In this document: piece by piece, positions 1 to 12,414 of the stretch
Position numbering within the stretch: position 1 is the first letter of the stretch
Layout of the letters: every line of letters starts with the position of its first letter
Assembly: GCA_023055505.1 (NCBI GenBank)
Contig: JALIRH010000023.1
Coordinates: forward strand, 4,408,423 to 4,472,422
Source: Callipepla californica brunnescens
Taxonomy: Eukaryota; Chordata; Aves; Galliformes; Odontophoridae
Length of the DNA stretch: 64,000 nucleotides
Direction of reading: 5' to 3'
Program-made: the position numbers and the translations under genes
The notes under the pieces: model-generated
What the model was told of the DNA's origin: nothing
Database searches by the model: none
Seen by the model: only the letters and a program-made list of their open reading frames with translations

Positions 1-705
1 TATGCATTCATACAGGCAGGGCATTTTTAGAGCAGAAGTTAACAAAGTAGGATCTATCAATCCTCTTCTCTTTCTTATTGTTTCCTGAAAAGAAGGAAAT
101 AAAGAGACTCTGGAATTTGAAAGTATTGACCTTCTGACACACACACACAGCATGGTCATTGCACTGGCACATAGAGTGCCTTAAGCCACCGTAATGGCAA
201 ACTGCATTTTTGAAGTTACTGATATGAGAGCCAGCTGGATGGGGGATGGAGAGCCAACATTGACTCTATAGCTATTTGCAAGTTTCCACTTTAGAGCCAG
301 ACAGCTTCACTTTTATATTCCCAAACTTACCACTTAGGAATAATGTTGCTTTGTTCGGTTTAGTCAGGGATTTGTGACTGCTACATAGACTTAGTACCGT
401 TTGGTCCAGAATTGTGTGGTCATTCTTCATAGAGATCTGCTTCACAGAGTAATTTCATTCATCTGGTGGTGGGGGAGGGATGAGAAACAGTGAGGGGACA
501 TTCAGATATAGCATTCTTCAAGGAAAATATGCACCCACATTAGCTAGTCCCTTTTTTAAAAGCTTTTTAAAGATGAAGGCAGAGATTTGGATTGAGTATT
601 TAAGAGCCAGTACAGACTCGTGTCTTCAGAATACGTGTGATCTCCTAGATGGGCTGTCCATGTGTAGTCTGGAAAAGACCTCAAACTTCTTTATTGAAAT
701 GGCAC
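1..705. other. Non-coding, no specific feature
   Basis: Unique AT-rich sequence with a short CACACACACACA near 139-150. No gene or mobile element is seen. The 110-residue frame starting at 480 ends in a T-run and is not coding. Confidence 0.7.
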
Positions 706-762
706 TTTTTCCCCCCTTCCCCCCACCGTTTTTTTTTTTTTTTTCTTTCTTCTTCTTTTTTT
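706..762 (+). repeat. Polypyrimidine tract (T, C runs)
   Basis: This is a mixed T/C block with runs of C and a 16-base T run (729-744), broken only by one A and one G. It is low-complexity sequence. No exon is supported after it. Confidence 0.85.
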
Positions 763-839
763 GGTATTTGTTTACAGTTATTGCTCCAAAATACTTATAC
801 ATCTTTTTATAGTTCTCTTGGGGCTTAGTTTATTAAAAA

Positions 840-1030
840 TTAGTGATCCATCACTAAGCGGGGTACAGTACAAATACTGGTGCTCCCAAAAGGGAGTTTT
901 TGTGCCAAACCAGACGAAATAATAGGGATACATAAGCTGCCAAAAAGCGTGTCTCCCAATTGCTAATTAATCAGGCGAAAAAGCACCTCAGCAACTACAG
1001 TTGAATGTGGGATAGACTTGTAAATACTTA
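840..1030. promoter_or_regulatory. Possible conserved non-coding element
   Basis: A repeat-free stretch with a TAATTAATCA homeodomain-type core (964-973) and a small CTCCC/GGGAG dyad. It is less T-run-rich than its surroundings. This is a composition and motif impression only. Confidence 0.2.
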
Positions 1031-1394
1031 ATAAAGATGTATTAGGGGACATAATATCTTTCTGTTTCAATATAAATATTATTTCTTTTTTTTATTTTAT
1101 TTGTTTTATTTTTTTTAATAAGTAGAAATGTCATCCATGTGCCAGAGTTGGGGATTTCTTTTACACTGATGGCACTGTCACTGGATAGAACTCTTTCAGA
1201 AATCCTTGCTGCTTTTGAGCAAAAAGATACCATTTTGTCTGTCTGTTATTCCTGTCTTCAAGTAATAATATCTATAACCAATAAATAAAGCTTAGAAAAG
1301 GTGCTTCAAAAACAAAACAAAACAACAAGGAACTCAGTAATCTGAGTAACTAGGTGTGGGAAAAAAAAGAACCATTGCTACGAATATCTGGTAT

Positions 1395-1615
1395 CCAAAT
1401 CTGCCAATCACTTTTGGCAAAGTGCCCATCATGGTCGCTGTGCCCATAATTAAATGCCTGTCATTAGTGTATTTTTCCATAACATTTACAATGGAAAAGG
1501 CAAGGGGTCCTTCCAGAGCTATGGCTGTCAGGGGAACAATAAAAACTAATTACACACTCTGCTGTCACCATTGTCAGCTCTGCTTTTGGGGGGAAAGAAC
1601 ATGGAAAGTGTGTGC
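1395..1615. promoter_or_regulatory. Candidate regulatory element with SOX-type and TAATTA motifs
   Basis: SOX-like sites are seen at 1488-1494 (ACAATGG), 1535-1540 (AACAAT) and 1568-1574 (CCATTGT, reverse orientation). A TAATTA homeodomain core lies at 1547-1552. The grouping in about 90 bases and the lack of simple repeats suggest an enhancer, but such short motifs occur by chance in AT-rich DNA. Confidence 0.25.
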
Positions 1616-3170
1616 CTAATAATTATATATATAAAATTATATATATACAATATCCAATTGGGGAAACTCAGTCAAAGTGAAGTGACATTTGCTTGGAAGT
1701 TTATTATTCCTGTATTCAAAAGACCTTAATTCTAAGGTTGTATTTTCCCCTTCACTTATGCCTAAGTTGCAAGCACTTTTCCCTTTGCGTTCAGTCACTT
1801 CTGCCTTTCTCTCTTTCTTTCTGTCTTGCACGTTTTTTGGAGAACTGAGCTTTCCAACAAAATTGCTGGGATCAAAGCTGGTATTTGCCTGCATTTGTTA
1901 TGTGTGTGCAAGTCATTTTATCCTTTGCATGCTTTTCCTAGTGTCCTGCATCGTAAACTGGGTAAAATATGCTGAGTGAAAGTGCCTCCAGATAATTTCG
2001 CTTGTTCAACTTTTTTAGGCTTACATTCCCCAGTTGCATGTCATCCTTCGTGGAATCAAGAGAGTGAGGTTTTGAAGTGCTGCAGCAGTGGCTCTGGTGG
2101 AGTGTGTGCCAGTTCTGTTTGTCAGTGCACAGATATTTTCCAATGTAAGCACAAGTGCATAGCTGGAGAGTGAATTATCTTAGAACACTGTCCTTAAAGA
2201 CATTGCAAGAGTGAAGTCATGCCGTCGCACTAATATTTACTAATGTTTTTCTTCTGTAGCTGGTAAAATGAATCATTTATTTAAGCAAATTTTTTTAGCC
2301 CACAGATTTAAAAAAGAATAGATCCTCAGAGCTAGGATTTTGAATACATTTGGGCGCAGCGAGATGCAGAAAAGAATGCGTGGGGTTTTTGAGACTGCTT
2401 GGTGCCTGGCTGCCTTAGATTTTATTCCTGCTATTTTATACCTGTAGGTGTTTATGTACCCTTCAAAAAACAGTCCCTAAAGCTCCTTGACGAAAGCAAT
2501 ATAAATAAATATCTTGTTTTTAAAAAGTAGCTGAAGTTAGGAGCTGATGGATACTGATGATGAATGGAATTCCATTTCTTCGTGTTGTATGGTAGCAGAT
2601 GCTGTGTCACCTAAAGTTGGTGGGTCTGGTCTATGGGTATTTGTCTGATCGCTTCCAAATGATTCCTAGACTGAGATTTCTTGAACAGTTTCTGCTGGGT
2701 TGAGGCTTTCAGCCTGAGGGCCACGGAGATGAGGTGCACCCGGCAGGCAAACAGTTGCTGTGCCTTGGCGGCTGCAGGGCTAGGCCCTGGGTATCCCTGG
2801 CTGTGAGAAAATGGGCAGCAGTTGTACGGGGCTCCTGGTGCATCTGGGACAATTTGGAACGTGCTGAAAAGACCCGTTAAGGTTGTGAAAGTTTAATTAG
2901 TCTGATACAGTAATGCAAAATTAGGAGAAGTTATGTGTTTTCCAAAGCGTTATGTGAATACACCACTCATTCCTTGATAAAGCTTTTGGAAGACTGGATG
3001 GATTTTGTGAAGTTCCAAATGCAAGACAGCTCAGTCCTCATTGATGCCATTTAAACATTGCGTTCAGGAAGTAATTCTCTCTTTTGTCAAAAGTAGAACA
3101 CTAATCTTCCACAAAAAGTTCGCGTTTTGCCCGAGGATCCTACTCCTTAATGATATGATTTAATTGACTA
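1616..3170. other. Non-coding, AT-rich
   Basis: A short AATTATATATATA duplication lies at about 1620-1648. Small overlapping frames on both strands (1637-1979) match nothing. The GC-rich patch at 2690-2860 is listed separately. Confidence 0.65.
2690..2860. other. Small GC-rich stretch
   Basis: A GC-rich patch with a few CpGs in AT-rich DNA. No reading frame or repeat is recognised. Its role is unknown. Confidence 0.4.
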
Positions 3171-3247
3171 TTTTATTTTATTTTATTTTATTTTATTTTA
3201 TTTTATTTTATTTTATTTTATTTATTTTATTTTATTTTATTTATTTT
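3171..3247 (+). repeat. (TTTTA)n microsatellite
   Basis: About fifteen units of the pentamer TTTTA/ATTTT run without interruption except for two shortened TTTA units near the right end, which look like single-base contractions. It sits in AT-rich unique sequence. It is not clearly the tail of a retroelement, as nothing CR1-like flanks it. The length suggests it may be polymorphic. Confidence 0.97.
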
Positions 3248-4081
3248 CTCCTTTTAAAAATAAGATCTAGTTCTTAAACTGAATACATTGTGTATATATT
3301 TGAAATTTCATACTATTTTGTAATCTGTCAGTAGATCCAGTTGTAGGATGGTGGACCCAATGTGATGTTATTTGTATGTATTTGTAGTGCATTGTTGTCG
3401 GTGTTCACAGAAATATTTGAAATTTTCTGTGAAGTTGATTTCTTTCTAATATTTTCTGATATTTTAAGAATGTTTTGTGAATTTTAACAGGTTATTTTGT
3501 TGAGTTCACAAACCTTTTAAAGGATGCATACACAATTTTATCGAGGGATTTGCACTTTAAAACCATCCCCAGACAAACTACATTTACAAAAAATATCAGG
3601 AACATTTCCTGCAGAGAGCATGATCATTTTGTAACATGCTTAATAGCATAATTCTCATTTAAAAACATGAAATATAAATCAGCCTCTTAACACTTGGCAC
3701 AAAAGTTATATGCAGATAGCTTATTTTCTTCACTAGCAGAAGTTCAGTACATTTGTTGAGGGTTTGGAGAGTATAAAGAGATTCTTCATTAAAATAAAAA
3801 CAAAATAAAAAGAGTGTTGTTATTCACGGTATCTTTAATCAAGGTGGTATGAAATTTCTCATTAAGGTTAAGATTCACATTATCATAACAAGTGACAGTG
3901 TAGGTGAAGAAGGAAAATTAATTAGAGAGGTAGATCATGCTTGTTTCTCATTACATCCTGGCTATTCATTGCTTTCAAATTCTAAGCAAACCTCTTCTCA
4001 ATAAAACTAACTTGCGAGGAACACCTTATGAAGAGAATCTCCGTATTTACATTTTCTAATCCAAAGCATGGTAGTTTGCTC

Positions 4082-4110
<29 letters not shown>
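4082..4110 (+). repeat. Poly(A) tract, 29 bases
   Basis: This is an uninterrupted run of 29 A, the longest homopolymer in the window. A poly-lysine reading frame across it (4068-4250) is a translation artefact of the run. No target-site duplication or retrocopy sequence is obvious upstream, so I do not call a processed pseudogene. Confidence 0.95.
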
Positions 4111-4114
<4 letters not shown>

Positions 4115-6420
4115 TGTGATTTACGGCATCCCTTTAATATTACTTTTTCAGACCCTCTCTCTGACTGAGCTATATTTTATAGCTTACTGTAAAAAGAAAT
4201 CTCCGTTTTCCATTTTTCATATTACCTTTCTTGATTTAGTGCTAGTATAATGGCCTTCTTCAGAACAAAGCATTTGGAGGAGTTTCACAGGCACTTTATT
4301 TTAGGTGTGGAGTGTGGATCTAATACATTAGTCATGAAACCAATTTTACCTTTCTAAACTTCTTTGGGTAAATCAGATCATTGCAGAGTTCATTTGGATT
4401 TCTTTGTTTGTTTGCTGCTGTTTTTATTTTTTATTTTATATAAAGAGGGAGATTGCATTTAGTTTGTGTGGTTGTTTTCTTTTGAAATTAGTACAGGATG
4501 CCTACAAGACCTGATGTTTGACCGAGAATTAATGTTAGGTAGGTTTAGCCCAAACCTCTTTCATTATTTGTTTCCCTTCCTGTTAGAAAAGCCTTATCTT
4601 TAATACAGAATGTCCTCTGTTTTACACTCTGTAACCAAAATGTTGAGACACAGTAACCGTTTGTAGCTCTCAGTCCCCAGAGGTCTGGCGAAGTACCTGG
4701 GCCATCAGTTCTGCAGTGTGCGAGAGGGGAGGTCAGTGCTGCTTCCTGTGATTGCTGCTGGGGTGGTACAGCCAGGGGCTGCTTTGGCCTGAGAAACACT
4801 CTCACCTTGGAGAAGGAAAAGGAAACAAATTTTATTTACTGGTTTGTTTTGTTTTACAGATAAATTCATAGGTTTCAGACAGAGCCTTTCCTGCTCTTCA
4901 TACCTAATGGTCCGTATTGGTGCAGGAGTGATGCTATTACAATAATATATCAGAAGCACTAATGATGTTTGCACAAATACGGCCTGTCGGTTGAGAACAT
5001 ATCTCAGCAATACAAAATCTTCTGATCTATAATAATAATGCAGAATTAATAATCACTCTTTTCTGTTGTATTCCGTAGTAACCAGTAGTAATCAGACTAT
5101 AAGTGGGGTTCTGTACTTCTTACTGATTTGAGTAAACAGAACAGTGTCTTAACATGTCCTGATCAGATGCTATGCTATATTTGCATTACATTTCCGCTGA
5201 CTGTAATGAATCATTGGGGATGTCATAATTTTTATTATTCAGATTCAGGAAGTAATAGGAGTGAAAAAAATATACATCAGTGGATGGAACTTCACTGTGC
5301 CCTGTTATTTTTTTTGTCCAAAACTTGAAAGCATTATTAATAATGTTAAGCATTTTGTAAAAGTGAAACCTCAATTTCTATCAAGTGATTCATCGTTTAT
5401 TTTCATTTACCGATTCTGCGAAGTGCATTTTACTTTTTATTTCTGTTGATGCTTACAGATGTTTTGTTCTTCTCAGGTCTTTGCTTTCACCTTAGCTTGT
5501 GTTTCACATGTAGTTACATTTATTTTATTTATATTAGTTTATTAGCGTGCGTTTGTTTTTGTTTTTTAATAAATAGTCTGTTTATTCATATATTGATTGA
5601 ATTTCTCACCCCACATATAGTTTTAGGAAAATATATTATGAAAAGGGTGTAAGAGAAATTTTCTACTGTTTGATTTTTTTACAGAGGAGCTCATACTCAT
5701 TCCCCTAAGCCTGGGATGTTTCATAGCTTTCTTCTTTTGCACTGTTTTGTAAACAAGCACTTTTCATTTGCTCAGGAGTCTGACCTCTGCTGCAGATGTG
5801 TCTGTGTCTTCCTGTAATTGTACTTGTTCTTTCTACCTTCTTTTTGTTCTTATAAGCATTTGTGCATTCCTTTAAAACAAGAAGATGGAATGGAAAGCAG
5901 TTAAGAACTCCATCTGTTGTTACTTCATTCAAAAAATCAAAACAAATACTGTGACAGTAAAGGAACATTCTCAAAAAAAAAAGCAACTCAAACGCTCAAA
6001 CCTCTGTGCTTTAAAAAGGGGAAGATGGGAGGTGGGAAGATGCATTTGTTCTGCTGATATGTGAACTTTAACCCCAGAGCTGACAAAAACTGTGTTTTTG
6101 AAAAGATCCTGACACCACTGAAGCTAAGCTGTAATTTTTCCTGTTTAAGCCATGGCTTGTCAGACTCTGACTCAAAACTTTGAGTTCAGTCTAACGTGAG
6201 AAAGCTTGTTCAGACAAGACTCCATCCATTCTAAAGGAAAAATCATACAGCTGCCTTTCAGTTTGAGAAGGTAAATGATGATTGTCAGTCTGTTGGATTT
6301 TCACTCTCACAAATGTTTTTGTCATTTTTTTTCTCTCTTTTTGTGTGTTAAATGTGGATGGTGATGGTAGAGGCAAAAGAAGGGATGCAGTTCTACAAAT
6401 GACAACCTCAGTTTTCTGAT
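4111..6420. other. Non-coding, AT-rich
   Basis: Only short frames of at most about 100 residues, overlapping on opposite strands and without recognisable domains. No repeats beyond short T and A runs. Confidence 0.65.
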
Positions 6421-6427
6421 GGGATGT

Positions 6428-6470
6428 TTCTTTTTTTTTCTTTTCTTCTCTTTTTTTTTTTTTTTGTTTC
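6428..6470 (+). repeat. T-rich polypyrimidine tract before an AG
   Basis: Long T and TTC runs end shortly before 'ttctacag' at 6473-6480. This is the layout of a strong 3' splice site, but polypyrimidine tracts are common in this AT-rich window. The sequence after the AG is discussed as a weak exon candidate. Confidence 0.85.
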
Positions 6471-6480
6471 AATTCTACAG

Positions 6481-6575
6481 GCTTCTGGAGGAAGGTCAAT
6501 ACTTAATTGACCTCTCTCTCCCCAACAAAGAAGGTTACCCCAAGATTGCACATATTTTAAAAACATTTCCATTAT
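6481..6575 (+). other. Weak exon candidate (not called as CDS)
   Basis: A strong polypyrimidine tract and TTCTACAG precede position 6481, and ATTAT|GTATGA is a possible donor at 6575/6576. An alternative donor is AAG|GTTACC at 6533/6534. One frame stays open across it (LLEEGQYLIDLSLPNKEG...). No protein family is recognised and no partner exon was found, so this is probably chance. Confidence 0.12.
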
Positions 6576-9500
6576 GTATGAAATGGTTTCTTTTTTGGGC
6601 TAACAGTTACATCTTGACTGTGGTTTAATATGAAAAATGTCAATTCTTAGCCCTTTTCCTATATTTGTTCTCTTGATAGGCTGAACAGTATTTTCTTTTT
6701 TTACTCGTATTTAAACATCAGAAAGTTGCATTCCTCTGTGCAGAAGGTTGCATGGCTATAGTCCGTGTGTGGCTGTGCTGTGAACCAGATGTTGCAGAGC
6801 TTTAGGTAGCTGATGAGGTGAGCCTTCTTGCATACTTCATTTGTTTGGGTCACCTTAGGTAGATCTATTTATAGTAACTGTCTGATATGTGATTTTTGAA
6901 CTTTGCTGGTCAGCTTTTGGAGAAAAATAGTCTTCCTAATTAGAAATGGCTATTTACTCCTCAAACCTAAGTTGTTATATTTTTTAATATATTGACACCT
7001 TTCCTATTCCTCTTTCCATTTCTTTTTTTTCTTTCTTTTCTACGTCAATGATTATTTCCAAGAAAAAGTGGTTTGGGTTGTAATCAGTATCCCTTCTTAT
7101 TTTTCCCTATTAGAATAAAATTGGGTAATGCGTTGGGTTTCCCAACTGGTGAGCTCTGCCTCAAAGGAACTGTAAAACAGTGGCTTGAAACTGCTGCAAA
7201 TATTGACTGGGTCTCTGAGCTGAGCCTTCCTCTGAAGAGTTGAAAGGCTCCTATTGTTCCTCCTCAATCAGCACTCCATAGCCAAGGCTAAAGCATGCAT
7301 GTGTTAGGAGAAGAAAGACAGTGGGGGAAATGAAACAGCGAACACAACTGAACACTTAACTGATCACTGCAAGGGAGAGGGAAGCTTCCAACAAAACAGG
7401 GAGAAGAACTTGCTGTGGGTTGCAGAAAACTTTGCTGAGGTGGAATGACTCACAGCACCCACCCTTTCTTTGTCAGCAAGGGGTGCTAGATGCACGTAAC
7501 TGATAGCCTTGGCATTAATTAGGTAGGATGTGGGAACAGGAAGGGTCACCAACATCTTCCTTCTAGGGGTTTTTTGTGGTAAGGGTTCTGCAGCACTTTG
7601 CGAACATCTCAGTGATGAGATTGGGTTCTTGGGCAGGTCTCTCTCACACCACTTGAGGGTCTAACCAGGGCAGTGATGGAAAAAGTTTTCTGAAGAGTTT
7701 GACTGCTCCTATCCTGTTCCATGTAGCTGTTGTCTTGGCTGTGAGCAGAAAGGCAAGATGCAGAGGATGTACTTTGATTAGGCAACTACTTTTTATTAAT
7801 TCATTTGGGAGTGTAGTTTGGCAGTAAGATGGATTGCAGATTGTTGTGCTTCCCACGACCAGTCCCTCCTTGTTGGAGAAGCTTCTTGTGATGGCACTGG
7901 GTGGGTGACAGACCCCTCGTCAAAGGCAGTGTGGGGAGCTGGCTCACCTGCTAGTACCCTCCTGATTTCTTTCTGTTTTCCTCAGCAGGTTTGTTGCCTA
8001 AGCTCCTTTTAAATTCTCATTTACCAGAATATTTCACTTCTATATAGGATATCTGCTTGTGTTGACTAGATGGGTAATACAGCTACTAGATTACATTCAC
8101 CTGCACTGAATCTGTGTATGCATATAGATCTCTGACTTGCTGTGATGAAAGTGAAATTCATCTCACCAGGCTTCCTAGTTCCCCCCGCCTTCCCACCCAA
8201 GAAAACCTTCAAAGAAATATATGATGAATGTTGTACCTGCTGCCAGTCTTAAAAGAAAAAAAATCTTTCCCACCGATTCATTTTTGCTTCTAGATAGGTG
8301 TTTCTTGAATGTGTTGAAAGAAATGTGTCTCACACATTTCACAACGGTCAGCTGTCCCCATCCCTGTCTGTTTTGTCACAGCTGTTTTCTCCATTCCCTC
8401 CTTTCCTTCAGTCAAGATGATGTAAGGAAACTTCAAAGAACCCATGACCTCCTTTTCTTCCTACTCTCAAGACAAAGCCTTGCCCTCTGTGTTTAAGATT
8501 AGGGAAATGACAGTGTATCTATCTCATTATTGTACAGCATATTGGGATATTTTGAATATGAAAGGAGCTGTATAAAAGCAAATTCTGTTTACTCACCTCA
8601 GAAGGGAGTAGGATTGTCTTGTTACTGCACTTGCGCTTTGTCTAGGTAGAAGTGCTTGACACCACGTTAATAAGAACGAGTTTGCAGTGTGCTTTGCTTG
8701 TACCCTCTAGCAGCTCTACAGCAGGAAGAAACCTCATCTTCAAGGGGTGGGGTGTGGAAGGTAAAGCATAGAAGGGAATTGCTCAAAGTATGAATATGCT
8801 GATGACAAGAAACTTTAACTGCAGTGCCTTACAGCTAGCAAAAGCATTGTTTTCCATCTTCATAGAGAGCAGTAGTATTTCAAAGCCAGAAAAAATGGAC
8901 TTTTGATGAGTAAGTAGGCAGCATACTATTATAAATCACTGTGGATGAATGTGACTTTTATTTTACTTAACCAGGATTCTCTTTCACTAGAGATGAGCCA
9001 TTTGGTGTGCAAAAATACCCATAAATATGAAATATGTATGATACAGTATGATTTTTTCCCCAAACTTTTTTTTTTTTTTCTTATTTAGAAGAACACTGTG
9101 TAAATACTGTATGCTGCTCACCAGATCCTCTTTAAGTTGCCTCATGTGTTCTGAAGGTAGAAGTGTGCAGTTGAGGCATGCTAGTTACTGTGACACAGAA
9201 GCGGAAAGTTTATGACTTTTTTTTCAGTAAATATATTTTCTTTTGAACTAGGGCTTTATGTCTTGCTAGTTGTCTAATTTTAACAGTTATTTATGTCTTT
9301 TTTAATGTGTTTTTCTGTTTGGGAGTGTAAAGCAACAGCTGGAAATTAGATTTTACTGAAAACCAATGCATTATGAACACCAACCTGCTGAAGTGAAACA
9401 TTATTAGATATAATTTGCTCAAATGCTAAGTGACTTTCGATAAAGCTAGTATAAGGAAACAGGTGACCAGACTTTTATGTAGTCCAGTTTTCTTTTCTTC

Positions 9501-9851
9501 TTTATATCCTCATCTCTGCTATTTTTCCTTCTCCCCCACCTAACACAACAATTTAAGTAGTATGTTTGATATCTTACAGACAAAAAATTCAGAGTTACAG
9601 CTTCTGCAACAGTAGGAACATTTCTCTGTTACGCGAACTTAAGATTTTTGTGTTAACCGTAATGTATGTGTATATGTGATAACTTAAAATGTCTGCACTT
9701 TGAAAGGGTTTGTTTTCAGACTCAAAAACAACACACGGTCATACAAATTATGTCATTGTTTTTCTTTATACCTCTTACGTTTTTGTAAGTTAATGTAGAT
9801 TTGTTTTCTTTGTACTTACCAAATTAACTGTTCTGAATTAATTTGTGAATG

Positions 9852-9882
9852 GATTGGCCTTATTGAAAAAGAACGGCCAATC
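9852..9882. promoter_or_regulatory. Inverted pair of CCAAT boxes (NF-Y-like)
   Basis: GATTGGCC (9852-9859) and GGCCAATC (9875-9882) are perfect inverted copies, each containing a CCAAT box with favourable flanks for NF-Y. The spacing between box starts is 23 bases, about two helical turns. No TATA box, CpG richness or exon is apparent nearby, so promoter function is unproven. Confidence 0.3.
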
Positions 9883-10185
9883 AGAATTGCTATGAATTTG
9901 TGCTCTTTTTTTTTCAGTCCCATTCTAAAGAATCAAAAAATTTTGTTCTTTTACTACTGTAGCTAATAATAAATTGCAACAGTTTTTAGAAAACATATAA
10001 GTCATAGTAAAAATGTTTTTTTTGTTTGTTTTTGGTGTGTGTCTGTTAGTGTTCGCCAGATAGCTTCATAATACACTCTGTTTTGTACAGTAAGATGTTT
10101 ACCAGCTCTTTTCTCATTTTAGGAAAAGCCAGTTTGGAAAACAAGTAGTTGTTAGTACACATTTTTTTTCAGTCCTTAGTGACTC

Positions 10186-10221
10186 TTTTGTTGTGTGGAC
10201 ATTTTTTGTTGTCTGGACATT
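10186..10221 (+). repeat. 18-bp tandem duplication, one mismatch
   Basis: Two adjacent copies of TTTTGTTGTGTGGACATT (10186-10203 and 10204-10221) differ at one position (G versus C). It is a local slippage or replication duplication in unique sequence. Confidence 0.9.
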
Positions 10222-12063
10222 TAAAAATTTCATACTCAAAATAAGTATGATAACTGTATCATATTAGTGCAAAATATGCTCCTCCACAGCCAGTCACATC
10301 TACTGTTTCTCTTAAAATTTCTACACTTATCATTCTTCTTCTATGATGTGCACTTATTATTTCTAAATCAAATGGGCTAATTATAATTATCCTTTGCTAT
10401 ATAAATCTGATTTTATCAGTGTTTTCCTATAACAATGTAAAGAACTAAAACAGAATTGAATTCTAAGGACGGGGAGATGAATTTCTCCAAGAAGAGTGTT
10501 TTGCTTTTTAGTAGGAACAAAATAAAAGCAGTCAAATATTTGCTAGGCATGTCTCCATGAAGGCTAAAGTACTGTGCGTAGGGACAAGCAGCATTGTAGA
10601 GCTACATTGCCTAGTGCACTACTAACTATTTACACCTTTCACATCGAAAAAGGTCTGATTGAGAACAAAAAGAAGGAAACCCCTTACCATGTGTACGGGT
10701 GCTGATTTTCAGCTCGGCTTCACTGTAATCTGCTTCCTTGATTGGTACAGCCCATTTTGTATGGCTGTGTGGCCTTTCGATAAATTAACTCAAATCACAA
10801 AACATGTTAAAGAGCTGTTTTCCTGTATCCCATGGTTCATGCCTCGCCAGTCCTGTCCTTTGGGTGGATTAATCAGGGATGTACCCAACCTCTTATGAGC
10901 ACCGTTCATGTGGGTTTGCTTTTGTGTTTTGAATTCAGTAAGGAGTTGAATTTTAAGTTCTTTTATATTTCTCTGTTAACCACATTCTGCATTGACTTAC
11001 TCTCTTTGTTCATTTGTAACTAAAGAGAAATGTAAAAGCAGAGATTTAGTGGAACTAAACTCGGCTTCATTAGTCAGAAGCTATTGCAAACAATGGTACT
11101 GTAATTCAGCAACATAATTTTATTTCTTTGCAACCTGATATTGGCGTTTTTTCTGCTATACTTTTAATTGTAAAGAGAGTATCTTGAGACATGACATACA
11201 GGACAAAGTACTTTTTTATTTTTAATAATTATGTATCTAAATAATTTTGGGGGAAGTTACTGAAATTGCTGCTTTTACCCACCCTTAGAACATACATATG
11301 TATCTTATATGTATATTTTATATGTCTACTAAAAAAAAACAATTATGAGTTACAGGAACAAAATAAAAACAGTTCTTACCACAGTATTATGTCTAGACCA
11401 CTTTTCTTTAAGTTTTCTTTATTCTTGTCATTTTGTCTTGTGTACCTCACTTCCTAATTGCTCTTCCAACTTAACAATTTTAATATTATAATAGATATTT
11501 TACAGCCAGGAAAATTCAAAATACGTTAATAAAAGTGGCATCTTAAGGAGTGTAATGATTAATGTTTGCCTTTATATGTTACAGAGTCTGCAAACATGCG
11601 GTGATATTTTCTTTCCCATAAATAGATATGCCAGTGCATATTATTACTATACTGAACAGAGCATAAAAAAATAAGAACCAGTATGATCAGTTATAGCCTA
11701 CAGTCTCTTGTCTGACTTAAAAGCACAGAATAACCTAGATACCAGAAAAAAAGAAAATTGTAGCGCTCATTTAATCTGTGAATATTTACATACAAGTCTA
11801 AATCAACTTTTAAAAAGCAAATTCTCAAAGTGAAATAATTGCTTGTTTGACACAAGGATCCTTCCTAAAAGCAGCAGTAATTCTCCCTTGTGGCAGAATA
11901 TCAAATTTGGCTCATGTCTTACAGGAAACTATGTTAATTTCAGCAGATACAGTTCATCATATTCAGTCCAGCCCTCTGCCTTGATAGAGAATAAGGAAAT
12001 TAATGCAGATTGTTATATTTACATTATGTGTAGGAGTTATTGTTGTTGTCATCTTTCTGGGAC

Positions 12064-12082
12064 AAAAAAAAAAAAAAAAAAA
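12064..12082 (+). repeat. Poly(A) tract, 19 bases
   Basis: An uninterrupted run of 19 A is followed by one G and six more A. There is no recognisable retroelement body upstream. Confidence 0.9.
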
Positions 12083-12377
12083 GAAAAAATAGATAAAAAT
12101 GAAGGTCCTGAAATTCTAAACTAATTTCTGGAAACATTGCTCATGACATCTAAGTGTTTATCTGGTCAGGCACTTCTCTAGAGTACGGGGAAACAGCTTT
12201 ATTTTTGGAAAAGTGTGAAATGTTAGAGAGCTGACATTAAGATATTGCGATATTCATGCTTACCGTAGTTTTAAGAAACTTGTAGCGCATGAAAGGCTCT
12301 ACCACTACTTGTCAGGAAACAAGTAGTATTGTTCTGATTTTTCAGCTTTGTCTTTTAGTTTACTTCTGACATACTGG

Positions 12378-12414
12378 AAAAAACAAAACAAAAACAAACA
12401 AACAAAAAAACAAC
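12378..12414 (+). repeat. A-rich (AAAAC/AAAC) low-complexity tract
   Basis: Irregular AAAAC and AAAC units with no strict period. The 76-residue reading frame covering it is lysine/glutamine-rich low complexity and is not a gene. Confidence 0.85.

Noticed and set aside
4068..4250. Poly-lysine reading frame or processed-pseudogene tail
   Set aside because: The lysines come from an A29 run. No gene-like sequence or target-site duplication was found.
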